A DNA stretch of 64,000 bases from Paenibacillus sp. FSL H3-0469 (GTDB lineage Bacteria > Bacillota > Bacilli > Paenibacillales > Paenibacillaceae). The stretch is taken from positions 4,030,001 to 4,094,000 of the forward strand of contig NZ_CP150302.1 in the NCBI RefSeq assembly GCF_038051945.1. The letters are read 5' to 3'. Below, piece after piece: positions 17,659 to 25,151 of this stretch (within the stretch, counting starts at the first letter, position 1; every line of letters starts with the position of its first letter). A program made the position numbers and the translations under genes. The notes under the pieces were generated by a model. That model was not told where the DNA came from, made no database searches, and was given only the letters and a program-made list of their open reading frames with translations.

Positions 17659-18348
17659 CTAGTCAAGTTTATACAAGCGGTATCCTATTCCCCAAACCGT
17701 TTCTATGTAATGTTTATCCGGACTTACTGCCTTCAGCTTATTGCGTATATTGCTAATATGAACATTCAGCGTGTTATCTTCACTCATGTACTCTTCATTC
17801 CAGATACTCTGAAATAAATTGGATTTAGAATATATTTTCTCTGGATGCCTCATAAGCAGTTCAAGAATACCGTATTCTTTGGCCGTAAGCGCAAGCTCAT
17901 GACCCGCAACCTCTACAATATGATTCATCTCATTGAGTTGGATGTCCTGATAAGCTAAACTTCTGGTGCCTACAGAATCCTGGTTCATTCGATTACGCCT
18001 TAGATTACTTTCTATTCGTGCAAGGGTCTCATCAAGATCAAAAGGTTTGGTGATATAATCATCCGCGCCAATCCGCAGGAGCTCAATCTTGGTTTGGATC
18101 GTGTCCTTGGCTGAGATTATGATCACCGGAACTGCAGAATATTCCCGCAATTCATTTAGCAACTGATCGCCGCTCTTATAGGGCAGCATCAGGTCTAGGA
18201 GGACTAAATCATAACAGCCCCTTTGAATGAACTGCAAAGCCTCTAACCCATTGTAAGCTGAAGTAGTCAAATAGCCGTGTTCCGTCAAAAACTGGCGAAG
18301 CAGACTATTTATCTCTTTCTCATCCTCAACAATAAGTATATGTTCCAA
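17659..18348 (-). CDS. OmpR/PhoB-type response regulator
   Basis: A 229-residue regulator: a receiver domain (acid pair VEDEKE, phospho-Asp 52 in LVLLDLMLPY, Lys in YITKPFD), then a winged-helix output domain with ALTAKEYGILELLMRHP and VHISNIRNKL. It starts with TTG at 18348 (GGATGTGG upstream) and lies 65 bases after the M50 protease gene, apparently in the same transcript as the maturase. Its position between the maturation genes and the ABC/kinase operon suggests it couples peptide synthesis to export or immunity. Confidence 0.88.
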   Translation of the reverse strand: MEHILIVEDEKEINSLLRQFLTEHGYLTTSAYNGLEALQFIQRGCYDLVLLDLMLPYKSGDQLLNELREYSAVPVIIISAKDTIQTKIELLRIGADDYITKPFDLDETLARIESNLRRNRMNQDSVGTRSLAYQDIQLNEMNHIVEVAGHELALTAKEYGILELLMRHPEKIYSKSNLFQSIWNEEYMSEDNTLNVHISNIRNKLKAVSPDKHYIETVWGIGYRLYKLD

Positions 18349-18413
18349 TTAACCACATCCTTATCATTTCTCTAATCATCATTATTCGGCTATTTTGCCG
18401 GACTCGCAGACTC

Positions 18414-19607
18414 TTACGGGTATATATTTTTCCTTTTATCCTTTATTTTAACACTTATTCTCGAAAAAACGATAATTAAGATTAGAATTAGATACATTTT
18501 GATTTCAACAAGTCCGTCCAGCCAGTAATGCCGACTCGAGTACCCTATCAGAAAGTTATGATACACTTGAATAACCGGTGTAATAATAATATAGATAAGA
18601 ACCGACATCGATATTGCATAGTACATAAGATAGACGCCCTTAACTTTTAATGACTTGTTGGTTAACAGTCCCTTAATTCCTGAAAAGGACTTTTTTCTTA
18701 AATTAGGAAATTTCAAAATAGTTGTAAGCAGAAAGTATCCATCCAGCGGCAAGAAAGGAATCAGGTTAGTCACTATCAGACCCAGATTTGAATAGCAGAT
18801 AACCAAAAACAAACTGTGAAGTGTTCCTGTCGAGAACCATTGACCTATTGCACCCGCGGAAAAAATCATAAAGTTGCAAAGTATCCCGGCCACCCAGATA
18901 AAGGCTCTTTTTTTGCGTTCTAATGTGTAGATTCCATTAGTTATGATATAGGCCATAGGATTAATATATAGATACAATGTTATTTTCATTTGCTTGGGAA
19001 TGAGCCCATACTTTTTGGCTACCACAGCATGGGAGATCTCATGAAGCAAAACGCTTACGGTGGTTACTGCTAAAGAAATAATTAGGCTAATCATTGAGGA
19101 ATCCACAATTTTATAAATATTCACAAATAACAATGCTTTAAAAACCCCAGGCAATAAGGGAATGGCTGCTATCCCTAGTACAACCCCGCACAGCAATAAT
19201 GCATGGCTCCATTTCGCTAAAATGCTGAACATCGCTTGAAAACGGCTTAAGCTTAGTGCGGTAATTTGTATGCCGTGTTTTTCAAGTTCGTTAGAACTGT
19301 CATATTCGATTTCCGCATTAGTGATCAGACCTGCATGCTCAAATAAAGTATAGAGTCTATGGACATCAAGTTTCAGATTGTGTTCTTTCTGGAGAAGAGC
19401 ATCAACCTCTGACAAAGAATTCTTCCCGTCAAAATAACTCGCCGCCTGCATAATAGCATCTTTATTGGCCTCCTGGGCCTCTATGTAACGGTCATACGCA
19501 AGGCTGCCTATGCAGTATATGTTTTCCCTGTTTTTATTCTCAAACAGCAAATAAGCTTCCAAATCGGAAGCTATTATAGGCTTTATCACGTTATGCACCC
19601 CGCTCAC
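18414..19607 (-). CDS. M50-type membrane metalloprotease of the peptide locus
   Basis: A 397-residue protein with a soluble N-terminal part (about 1-120; its middle resembles a small winged-helix or peptide-binding domain as in PqqD-type proteins) and a membrane part of about seven helices. The zinc motif HEISH is at residues 189-193, and a second M50 motif, PFLPLDGYFLL, lies further on, so the active site looks intact. Related proteases accompany radical SAM enzymes in peptide loci such as B. subtilis yydFGHIJ, where YydH processes the modified peptide. The GTG start overlaps the maturase stop by four bases (GTGA). Confidence 0.82.
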   Translation of the reverse strand: MSGVHNVIKPIIASDLEAYLLFENKNRENIYCIGSLAYDRYIEAQEANKDAIMQAASYFDGKNSLSEVDALLQKEHNLKLDVHRLYTLFEHAGLITNAEIEYDSSNELEKHGIQITALSLSRFQAMFSILAKWSHALLLCGVVLGIAAIPLLPGVFKALLFVNIYKIVDSSMISLIISLAVTTVSVLLHEISHAVVAKKYGLIPKQMKITLYLYINPMAYIITNGIYTLERKKRAFIWVAGILCNFMIFSAGAIGQWFSTGTLHSLFLVICYSNLGLIVTNLIPFLPLDGYFLLTTILKFPNLRKKSFSGIKGLLTNKSLKVKGVYLMYYAISMSVLIYIIITPVIQVYHNFLIGYSSRHYWLDGLVEIKMYLILILIIVFSRISVKIKDKRKNIYP

Positions 19608-20914
19608 TCATCTTCTTCACAAAGCGCAAGCAGCACTTGTTCGGTCAATCCCTTGAGGAAATTGCATTCCTCTTCAGGAGTTGTGAATATATCGCCGGTG
19701 CCAAAATGATTAATTCCCATACACCCATTGCACATCGTATTGTTAAAACAATCCTTGCATTGCTCATTCTTCAGCTTGTCAAAACGGCGGAATGCATTCG
19801 ACAGAGAGTCAAGACCGCTCCAGAATTCACGATCTACAGAATTAACATTTCCGAGCTTGTGTTCCTCAACATCTGTAAGCATGAAACAAGGGTAGATATC
19901 TCCATTTGAAGAAACCGAGTAAATAGAAGTGCCTGCTTGGCAAATATGCCTATCCGTTCTTCTGGTTCTCAAATTGCCTAGTATTCTATTAACGAGCATG
20001 TATCCGTTCTCTTTTTCTCTAATCACCTCCGGAATCGCTTTAAGAAAAGAATCCCGATCCTTCAATTTATATTCCATTCCATCTTCTGCGCTAACCGGGC
20101 TGACATGAACATCTGTGATCCCAAGCCTTTCGCCAATATACTTGACCACTTCTCTAACCTCAATGCCCTGCTCTACATGAAGTTGTGTAAAGGTAACCTC
20201 TGCACTTTGGGGTTGTCCGGTCCGAGCGCGCAGCTTCAAAATGTTGTCTTCCAGAATATCTGCTACCCCGGCACCTGTGTTCGCCAGCCGGGTCTGATTA
20301 GTGATCTCGCGGGGTCCATCTATACTTACGGTAAGTTTTATGTTGTACTTATTGATTAAAGCAATAAATTTTTCACTGGAGCACATCCCATTTGTAGTCA
20401 TACAAAGAACGGGCTTAGTATCCATTTCTTTTCGCTGCAGCTTCTGTTCAATATATTCTCCTACGTAAGCTATAGCATTAAGATTAAGGCTAGGTTCGCC
20501 GCCAAACAGCTGAATTACTCCAATATTATTATATCTTTCAAAGAATATGTTAAGCGCCTGTTCCAGCACGGCTTCTTGCATAATCCCCTTATCTGAATGA
20601 TATGTCCCGCCGTTGGCGTAGCAGTAGACGCAGTTTAAATTGCATTCATTAGTTATATTCAATACTAATTTGTAAAGTCCATCTGGATCTGCTTGAAGCT
20701 CTGTCAGGCTATTCGTATTATTGTTAACGATCTGGTAAAGATCGTAATAGTCCTTATCCGCTATATTATACTTTTTTACGATTTCCTCTTTAGTCATTTC
20801 TTTCCAAATATCGCCAATGATGTTTGCAGTCAGGCCATCAATCTTAAAAAACTTATATGAGTTCGGAAAGTACAGCACGTTTGTATTTGTCCCCTCAATA
20901 ATATGCGCCTTCAT
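19604..20914 (-). CDS. Radical SAM/SPASM peptide maturase
   Basis: A 436-residue iron-sulfur enzyme expected to modify the upstream 48-residue peptide. An N-terminal domain of about 75 residues could recognise the leader. The radical SAM core follows with CNLNCVYC (Cys 91, 95, 98) and LFGGEP near 137-141. The C-terminal SPASM domain has Cys 325, 343, 386, 389, 395, 398 and 417, enough for two auxiliary clusters. SPASM maturases make thioether (sactipeptide/ranthipeptide) or carbon-carbon crosslinks; which applies here cannot be read from sequence. GGAGGAG precedes the ATG. A hairpin separates it from the precursor gene. Confidence 0.9.
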   Translation of the reverse strand: MKAHIIEGTNTNVLYFPNSYKFFKIDGLTANIIGDIWKEMTKEEIVKKYNIADKDYYDLYQIVNNNTNSLTELQADPDGLYKLVLNITNECNLNCVYCYANGGTYHSDKGIMQEAVLEQALNIFFERYNNIGVIQLFGGEPSLNLNAIAYVGEYIEQKLQRKEMDTKPVLCMTTNGMCSSEKFIALINKYNIKLTVSIDGPREITNQTRLANTGAGVADILEDNILKLRARTGQPQSAEVTFTQLHVEQGIEVREVVKYIGERLGITDVHVSPVSAEDGMEYKLKDRDSFLKAIPEVIREKENGYMLVNRILGNLRTRRTDRHICQAGTSIYSVSSNGDIYPCFMLTDVEEHKLGNVNSVDREFWSGLDSLSNAFRRFDKLKNEQCKDCFNNTMCNGCMGINHFGTGDIFTTPEEECNFLKGLTEQVLLALCEEDE

Positions 20915-20932
20915 ATTCTCCTCCTATTTTCA

Positions 20933-20971
20933 TTTTCAGAACGCCCGCTCTGGGAGAAGACGTTCTGAAAA
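20933..20971 (-). promoter_or_regulatory. Hairpin between precursor and maturase genes
   Basis: TTTTCAGAACG (20933-20943) and CGTTCTGAAAA (20961-20971) form a perfect eleven-base-pair stem around a 17-base loop, between the precursor stop and the maturase ribosome binding site. No U-tract follows, so it is more likely an RNA processing or stability element, or a weak attenuator, that keeps precursor mRNA in excess over maturase. Confidence 0.7.
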
Positions 20972-20992
20972 TAAATTGTGGAATCCTAATAA

Positions 20993-21139
20993 TTAATGGC
21001 AGTATGCACCAAACCAGCCGTTAGGACATCCAAAGCCGAAGCTTGGAGTCATTGCTTCCTCCATAACTTCACAAGCATCCAGCTGCACTTCTTTCATAAC
21101 GATTTTGTTGATTTCCTGCATTTCTGTTTTGTTTTGCAT
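20993..21139 (-). CDS. RiPP precursor peptide, two-cysteine core
   Basis: A 48-codon gene immediately upstream of the radical SAM gene, too short for standard ORF cutoffs. The leader (MQNKTEMQEINKIVMKEVQL, then an acidic stretch) ends around EEAM. The C-terminal core GFGCPNGWFGAYCH is rich in Gly and aromatic residues and has Cys at positions 38 and 47; a further Cys at 23 is in the leader. AAGGGAG lies nine bases before ATG 21139 and only three before an in-frame ATG at 21145, which would add Met-Lys. Size, leader/core layout and neighbours fit a radical SAM-modified peptide. I do not recognise the core from a named family. Confidence 0.85.
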   Translation of the reverse strand: MQNKTEMQEINKIVMKEVQLDACEVMEEAMTPSFGFGCPNGWFGAYCH

Positions 21140-21170
21140 TTTCATTTTCTCCCTTCAGTTGATTGTTTTA

Positions 21171-21196
21171 TATAATAGGATAAATATCCTGTTATA
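21171..21196. promoter_or_regulatory. 26-bp palindrome upstream of the precursor gene
   Basis: TATAA-T-AGGATA-AA-TATCCT-G-TTATA is a near-perfect inverted repeat 26-51 bases before the precursor start (21145). A possible promoter overlaps it on the minus strand (TTGCAA, 17 bases, TATTTA). It may bind one of the two response regulators or form a 5' leader hairpin. Nothing else is supported in 21197-21440. Confidence 0.6.
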
Positions 21197-21445
21197 TCTC
21201 TTCTTGCAACTTACATAATTCCTCAAAATACCCAATAAAATCTCTTGTTTCCACTTTATTATTTAATATGTAATAGTTATACTTTTCCTTTCATTAAAGA
21301 TCAATCCTTTGTGCACACAACACATTTTTTTCAACATAGAATCAAGATTTTTCAGTCCGGCAACCAGAACACTGCCTCACCGGGACAGGACGCACCTCTG
21401 CCATCAGATCTGCCTTAAGCTCCTTTCAGAATGTCTCCTGCATAT

Positions 21446-21474
21446 TTGACCTGTTCTCTAAAACGGCGTAGACT
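21446..21474 (+). promoter_or_regulatory. SigA-type promoter of mqnB-mqnD
   Basis: TTGACC at 21446-21451 and TAGACT at 21469-21474 are separated by 17 bases and lie about 60 bases before the mqnB start codon. Confidence 0.65.
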
Positions 21475-21531
21475 TTCAAAAGGTGAGTATGAACTGAGGA
21501 ATGAAACTATTTCTATAGAAGGAGGCTGATT

Positions 21532-22209
21532 ATGGAATCGAAGGATCATCATCATTCCGGGGCCGCCGCGCCGCGCGTGCTGATCGTGACGGCAGTCGCG
21601 GCTGAGCGCGAGGCGGTCCTGCGCGGCCTTGCCGGCAGCGGCCGCTTCGACGTCATCGCGGCGGGCGCCGGCACCGCAGCAGCAGCGGCGGGCACCGCTG
21701 CCGCCCTGGCAGCCGGCTCGTACGGCTACGTCGTCAGCGCCGGGATCGGCGGCGGCTTCCCGGGCCGGGCACCCGTAGGCTCGCTGGTCGTCGCCAGCGA
21801 GATGCTTGACGCGGCCCTCGGCGCAGAGACGCCGGAGGGCTTCCGCAGCGCTGCCGAGCTCGGCTTCGGCAGCGTGTCCGTGCCTGCGCCCAGCGGCACG
21901 GTGCAGGCCCTTGCGGCCGCGCTCGCAGCGGCCGGCCTCACGGTAAGCACGGGCACCGTGCTTACCGTGTCGACCGCGACCGGCACCGCCGGGACGGCCG
22001 CGGCTCTGGCCGCGCGCCATCCGGAGGCGGCGGCGGAAGCGATGGAAGGCCACGGGGTTGCCGTGGCCGCCCAAGCGCTGGGGATCGCAGCGCTGGAGCT
22101 GCGCGCGATCTCGAACCCGGTCGGCCCGCGCGACCGGGCCGCGTGGAAGATAAATGAAGCGCTGGACGCTCTGGCAGCGGCGGCGGCTATTTTACGGGAG
22201 GTGCTGTAA
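21532..22209 (+). CDS. mqnB: Futalosine hydrolase MqnB
   Basis: Nucleosidase of the futalosine menaquinone pathway, cleaving futalosine to dehypoxanthine futalosine and hypoxanthine. The protein has the nucleoside phosphorylase/nucleosidase fold: VVSAGIGGGFPG near residue 65, EGHGVAVAAQALGI (ligand-binding region) near 165, and ELRAISNPVGPRD near 187. AGGAGG precedes the ATG, and it overlaps mqnD by one base (TAATG). The gene is extraordinarily GC-rich and Ala/Gly-rich compared with its neighbours, yet all recognisable motifs are intact. Confidence 0.88.
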   Translation: MESKDHHHSGAAAPRVLIVTAVAAEREAVLRGLAGSGRFDVIAAGAGTAAAAAGTAAALAAGSYGYVVSAGIGGGFPGRAPVGSLVVASEMLDAALGAETPEGFRSAAELGFGSVSVPAPSGTVQALAAALAAAGLTVSTGTVLTVSTATGTAGTAAALAARHPEAAAEAMEGHGVAVAAQALGIAALELRAISNPVGPRDRAAWKINEALDALAAAAAILREVL

Positions 22210-23060
22210 TGACTCAAGAGCTTCATATTGCTTATTCCCCTTGTCCGAACGATACCTTTGTCTTTCATGCCTGGGCGCATGACCTGATTCCCGGGGCACC
22301 CAAGCTGGATGTAATGTTTGCCGATATTGATATCACTAATGGGCTTGCGGCAGACGGCGCCGGGCCGGAGGTACTCAAAATCTCCTACGCCGCACTCCCC
22401 TGGGTGCTGGACAAATACAAGCTACTCCCTTGCGGCGGTGCACTGGGACGGGGCTGCGGACCGCTCGTACTGACCCGCAAAGGCGCAGGCGCCATCAAGC
22501 ATCCACGCGAGCTGTCCGGCCGCAGAATTGCTGTACCGAGCGAACGCTCTACGGCATACCTGCTGTTCCGGCTATGGGTAGCGCAGCAGGTGCAGGACGG
22601 TCCGGCCGAGATCATCGTTATGCCTTTTGATGAGATCATGCCCGCCGTGCAAAAGGGAGAGATCGATGCAGGACTCGTCATCCACGAAGCCCGTTTCACT
22701 TACCCGTCTTACAATCTCAACCTGCTGACTGACCTCGGCAGCTGGTGGGAGAGCGATACCGGCCTGCCCATTCCGCTTGGTGCGATTATTGCCCGCCGTG
22801 ATCTGGACCATGAGGCCATTACCGGCTGGATTCGCAGTTCACTCCAGTATGCCTGGGACCATCCTCTGGACTGCCAGGAATACGTGTTAAGCCACGCCCA
22901 GGAGCTGTCGCCGGAAGTGGCCAAATCGCATATTGATCTCTACGTCAACGAATTCACAATGAACCTGGGCGAGGACGGCTACGCAGCCATCTCTGCACTA
23001 TTGACCCGGGCCGCTGCCGAGGGGCTTGTGCCTGCAGTTGATCCGGCGCTGCTGCGGTAG
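22209..23060 (+). CDS. mqnD: 1,4-dihydroxy-6-naphthoate synthase MqnD
   Basis: A 283-residue enzyme that converts cyclic dehypoxanthine futalosine to 1,4-dihydroxy-6-naphthoate in menaquinone synthesis. Family markers are the N-terminal AYSPCPNDTFVFHAW, the loop CGGALGRGCGPLVL, and VIHEARFTY near residue 160, with the catalytic His in the latter. The start follows GGGAGG and is coupled to mqnB. Other pathway genes (mqnA, C, E) are not in the window. Confidence 0.93.
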   Translation: MTQELHIAYSPCPNDTFVFHAWAHDLIPGAPKLDVMFADIDITNGLAADGAGPEVLKISYAALPWVLDKYKLLPCGGALGRGCGPLVLTRKGAGAIKHPRELSGRRIAVPSERSTAYLLFRLWVAQQVQDGPAEIIVMPFDEIMPAVQKGEIDAGLVIHEARFTYPSYNLNLLTDLGSWWESDTGLPIPLGAIIARRDLDHEAITGWIRSSLQYAWDHPLDCQEYVLSHAQELSPEVAKSHIDLYVNEFTMNLGEDGYAAISALLTRAAAEGLVPAVDPALLR

Positions 23061-23141
23061 CACGAATACGGTTGTACGGGTATTGATACACCCGGTGTTC
23101 AAGCTGCAATTCCACTTTTCTTGCACAGGAGGCTATTCCCC

Positions 23142-23966
23142 ATGATTCCTTCAGGCAACAGCAAGGCTAATATCGACCGTTTTCTAGGATACCAAAATGA
23201 CTACGACCGTTATCGGCCGGAAGCCCCGCCTATGGTTATTGAACTGCTCACCAGTTATCTGGGCCGCCGTCCTGCCCATGTTGCAGATATTGGCTGCGGC
23301 ACCGGCCTGTCCACCTTTCTGTGGAAGGATGCCGCTGATGCGGTAACCGGAGTGGAACCTAACCCGGATATGCTCAGCAAGGCACAGGAGAAGCTCCGTC
23401 TGCTCGGCAGCGGAGCGGATAACCTGTCTTTTGTGCAGGGCTACTCTAACCAGCTTCCTTTTGATACAGAGAGTGTGGACATCATCACCTGCTCGCAGTC
23501 GTTCCACTGGATGGACCCGGCCAGCACCCTTGAGGAGATCGCCCGTTGTCTGCGGCCCGGCGGAGTCTTCGCAGCTTATGACTGTGACTGGCCTCTGCTG
23601 CTGCAGCCTGCCATCGAAGCCCGGTACAACCGGCTGATCGCAGCTTCAGATGCCTTGCTTACAGAGCTTCAGCCGGACACTGATCAGGCCAGCAAATGGG
23701 ACAAGGAAGGACATCTGGGCCGGATCAAAACCAGCGGAAGGTTTACGTATGCGCGCGAGATTGTTTTTCATAACACAGAATCATGCGATGCAGGGCGCTA
23801 TGTTGGACTAGCCCTCAGCCAGGGCGGCGTCCAGTCCCTCCTGAAGCTCAGCCCGGCCTCACTTGAGCAGGACATTGCCGAATTCTCGGCAGAGGTAGAA
23901 GCATTCTTTCAAGGCCGGACCTTACAGGTACCGGTTAGCTACCGGATGCGGACCGCTGTGAAGTGA
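23142..23966 (+). CDS. Class I SAM-dependent methyltransferase
   Basis: About 274 residues. Motif I VADIGCGTGLSTF and the acidic end of strand 2 (VTGVEPNPDML) mark a UbiE/COQ5-like methyltransferase; DIITCSQSFHWMDP and CLRPGGVFAAY complete the fold. The small-molecule substrate is unknown. ATG 23142 has AGGAGG 9 bases upstream; the longer frame from 23121 is not supported. A weak hairpin (CGGGT/ACCCG) lies in the 81-base gap after mqnD, and a terminator follows the gene. Confidence 0.85.
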   Translation: MIPSGNSKANIDRFLGYQNDYDRYRPEAPPMVIELLTSYLGRRPAHVADIGCGTGLSTFLWKDAADAVTGVEPNPDMLSKAQEKLRLLGSGADNLSFVQGYSNQLPFDTESVDIITCSQSFHWMDPASTLEEIARCLRPGGVFAAYDCDWPLLLQPAIEARYNRLIAASDALLTELQPDTDQASKWDKEGHLGRIKTSGRFTYAREIVFHNTESCDAGRYVGLALSQGGVQSLLKLSPASLEQDIAEFSAEVEAFFQGRTLQVPVSYRMRTAVK

Positions 23967-24034
23967 CATTTTGCTCGCTCCATATCTAGTCAAGCCTCCA
24001 AATTTACCCTATACTTAAAATCAGCGAGACGAAG

Positions 24035-24080
24035 AACGTCCCGGTTGCCCTTTGTGGGGAAGCCGGGGCGTTTTCTATTT
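24035..24080 (+). terminator. Intrinsic terminator after the methyltransferase
   Basis: AACGTCCCGGTT (24035-24046) pairs with AGCCGGGGCGTT (24061-24072), followed by TTCTATTTT. It ends just before the start of the next gene and so argues against any start codon for that gene upstream of 24091. Confidence 0.75.
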
Positions 24081-24099
24081 TCCGGAGAGGATGAGGAGC

Positions 24100-24774
24100 A
24101 TGACTTTTGAAGAAGCGCATGAACAGTTTATCAGCGGACACTTGAACAGCAGACCTGAGGGGGAACGAAGAGCACGCTTGGAAAGGGGGCATCGGCATGC
24201 CGAGGTGCTGTTCCTGATGAATGTATGGTGGCCTTTGCGGGGACATTTTACCGGACTTCACCCGGAGTATGAGGTGATGGACTGGCGGGGACGATCTTAT
24301 TTTGCCGACTTCGCCTGGTTACCAGGGTACGTGAAGCTGCTGATCGAAATCAAAGGCTATGCTTCGCATGTCCGAGATATGGACCGCAACAAATACTGCG
24401 GCGAGCTGAACCGCGAAACCTTCCTGTATGCTATGGGCTATCATGTAATTTCATTCGCGTACGATGATGTTGAACAGCGTCCCGAGCTTTGCATGACTTT
24501 GCTGAGGATGGTGCTGGGCAGGTATCAGCCTGCGGCAAACCCAGTATCGCGTGTACAGCTCATAGAGCAGGAGGTAATCAGGCTAACTGTTCATCTGGCC
24601 CGGCCCATCCGTCCGCAGGATGTGAAGCAGCATTTCTCCATCGATTACAGGACCGCCGTCCGGACGTTGCATAGTCTAGTTGACAAAGGCTGGCTCCTAC
24701 CGGTTCCCACCCGCAATCAGGAACGAACCGCACGATATGAGTTGAAGCGCGGCGTACTGGAGTATTTTAATTAG
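24100..24774 (+). CDS. PD-(D/E)XK nuclease-like protein with C-terminal winged helix
   Basis: About 224 residues of unrecognised family. The N-terminal half has a restriction-endonuclease-like pattern: a conserved acidic strand (GRSYFADFAWLP) followed about 15 residues later by LLIEIKGYASH, i.e. the D...ExK core, then RDMDRNKYCGELNRETFL, as in DUF559/Vsr-type folds. The C-terminal half (about 150-224) looks like a winged helix-turn-helix (IRPQDVKQHFSIDYRTAVRTL). ATG 24100 or 24091 are both possible behind GGAGAGG. It has no methylase partner, so a classical restriction system is unlikely; a DNA repair or housekeeping nuclease role is possible. Confidence 0.65.
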   Translation: MTFEEAHEQFISGHLNSRPEGERRARLERGHRHAEVLFLMNVWWPLRGHFTGLHPEYEVMDWRGRSYFADFAWLPGYVKLLIEIKGYASHVRDMDRNKYCGELNRETFLYAMGYHVISFAYDDVEQRPELCMTLLRMVLGRYQPAANPVSRVQLIEQEVIRLTVHLARPIRPQDVKQHFSIDYRTAVRTLHSLVDKGWLLPVPTRNQERTARYELKRGVLEYFN

Positions 24775-24789
24775 TCTGCGGCAAATAAT

Positions 24790-24918
24790 TGGAAAATCGC
24801 ATCTTAATTTCTCGCTTCCTGTGGAATAACCGGAAGCAAGTGGAAAAACAGCATCTACTACTCTTGGTTTTGCCGCTATGGAGCGATCTGAGGAAATTTA
24901 AGTGCTGTTTTTCCAACT
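24790..24918. repeat. TTGGAAAA...GCATCTA motif array (two direct, one inverted)
   Basis: TGGAAAA-(2-3)-GCATCT occurs at 24790 and 24841 (51 bases apart), and an inverted copy GCTGTTTTTCCAACT lies at 24904-24918. The spacer 24775-25089 is between convergent genes and shows no coding potential. The same motif family recurs at 30636-30815. Confidence 0.7.
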
Positions 24919-25089
24919 CTCTCGGCCAGAACCCTTTAATACTTATCAGCAAGTGGATAAAATCCATCTGTTTCCCGCTTCCGCTGTACTATAACTCGAC
25001 TCCACCAAGGCTAATTACTCCACAAGCCCCAGCAGACCGGTTCTTATCCTCAATCAAAATATCCTCCCCAGCGCCTCCCCCTGGTAACC

Positions 25090-25124
25090 AAAAACCCCCG
25101 CCTGCGCATAAGCACAAACGGGGG
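25090..25124 (-). terminator. Terminator of the pot operon
   Basis: CCCCCG (25095-25100) pairs with CGGGGG (25119-25124); on the minus strand it is followed by TTTTTGG. A second small hairpin (GCAGGC/GCCTGC) lies between it and the potD stop codon. Confidence 0.75.
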
Positions 25125-25151
25125 ATTCTCAGCAGGCCTACAGCCTGCCGG

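Noticed and set aside
21342..21404. Possible second small peptide of 20 residues with two cysteines on the minus strand
   Set aside because: No ribosome binding site at proper spacing, no leader-like region, and composition unlike the real precursor.
21415..22280. Minus-strand frames opposite mqnB
   Set aside because: Very high GC leaves all frames open; the plus-strand product has futalosine hydrolase motifs and a proper ribosome binding site.
24052..24099. Upstream start for the nuclease-like gene
   Set aside because: It would start inside an intrinsic terminator hairpin.
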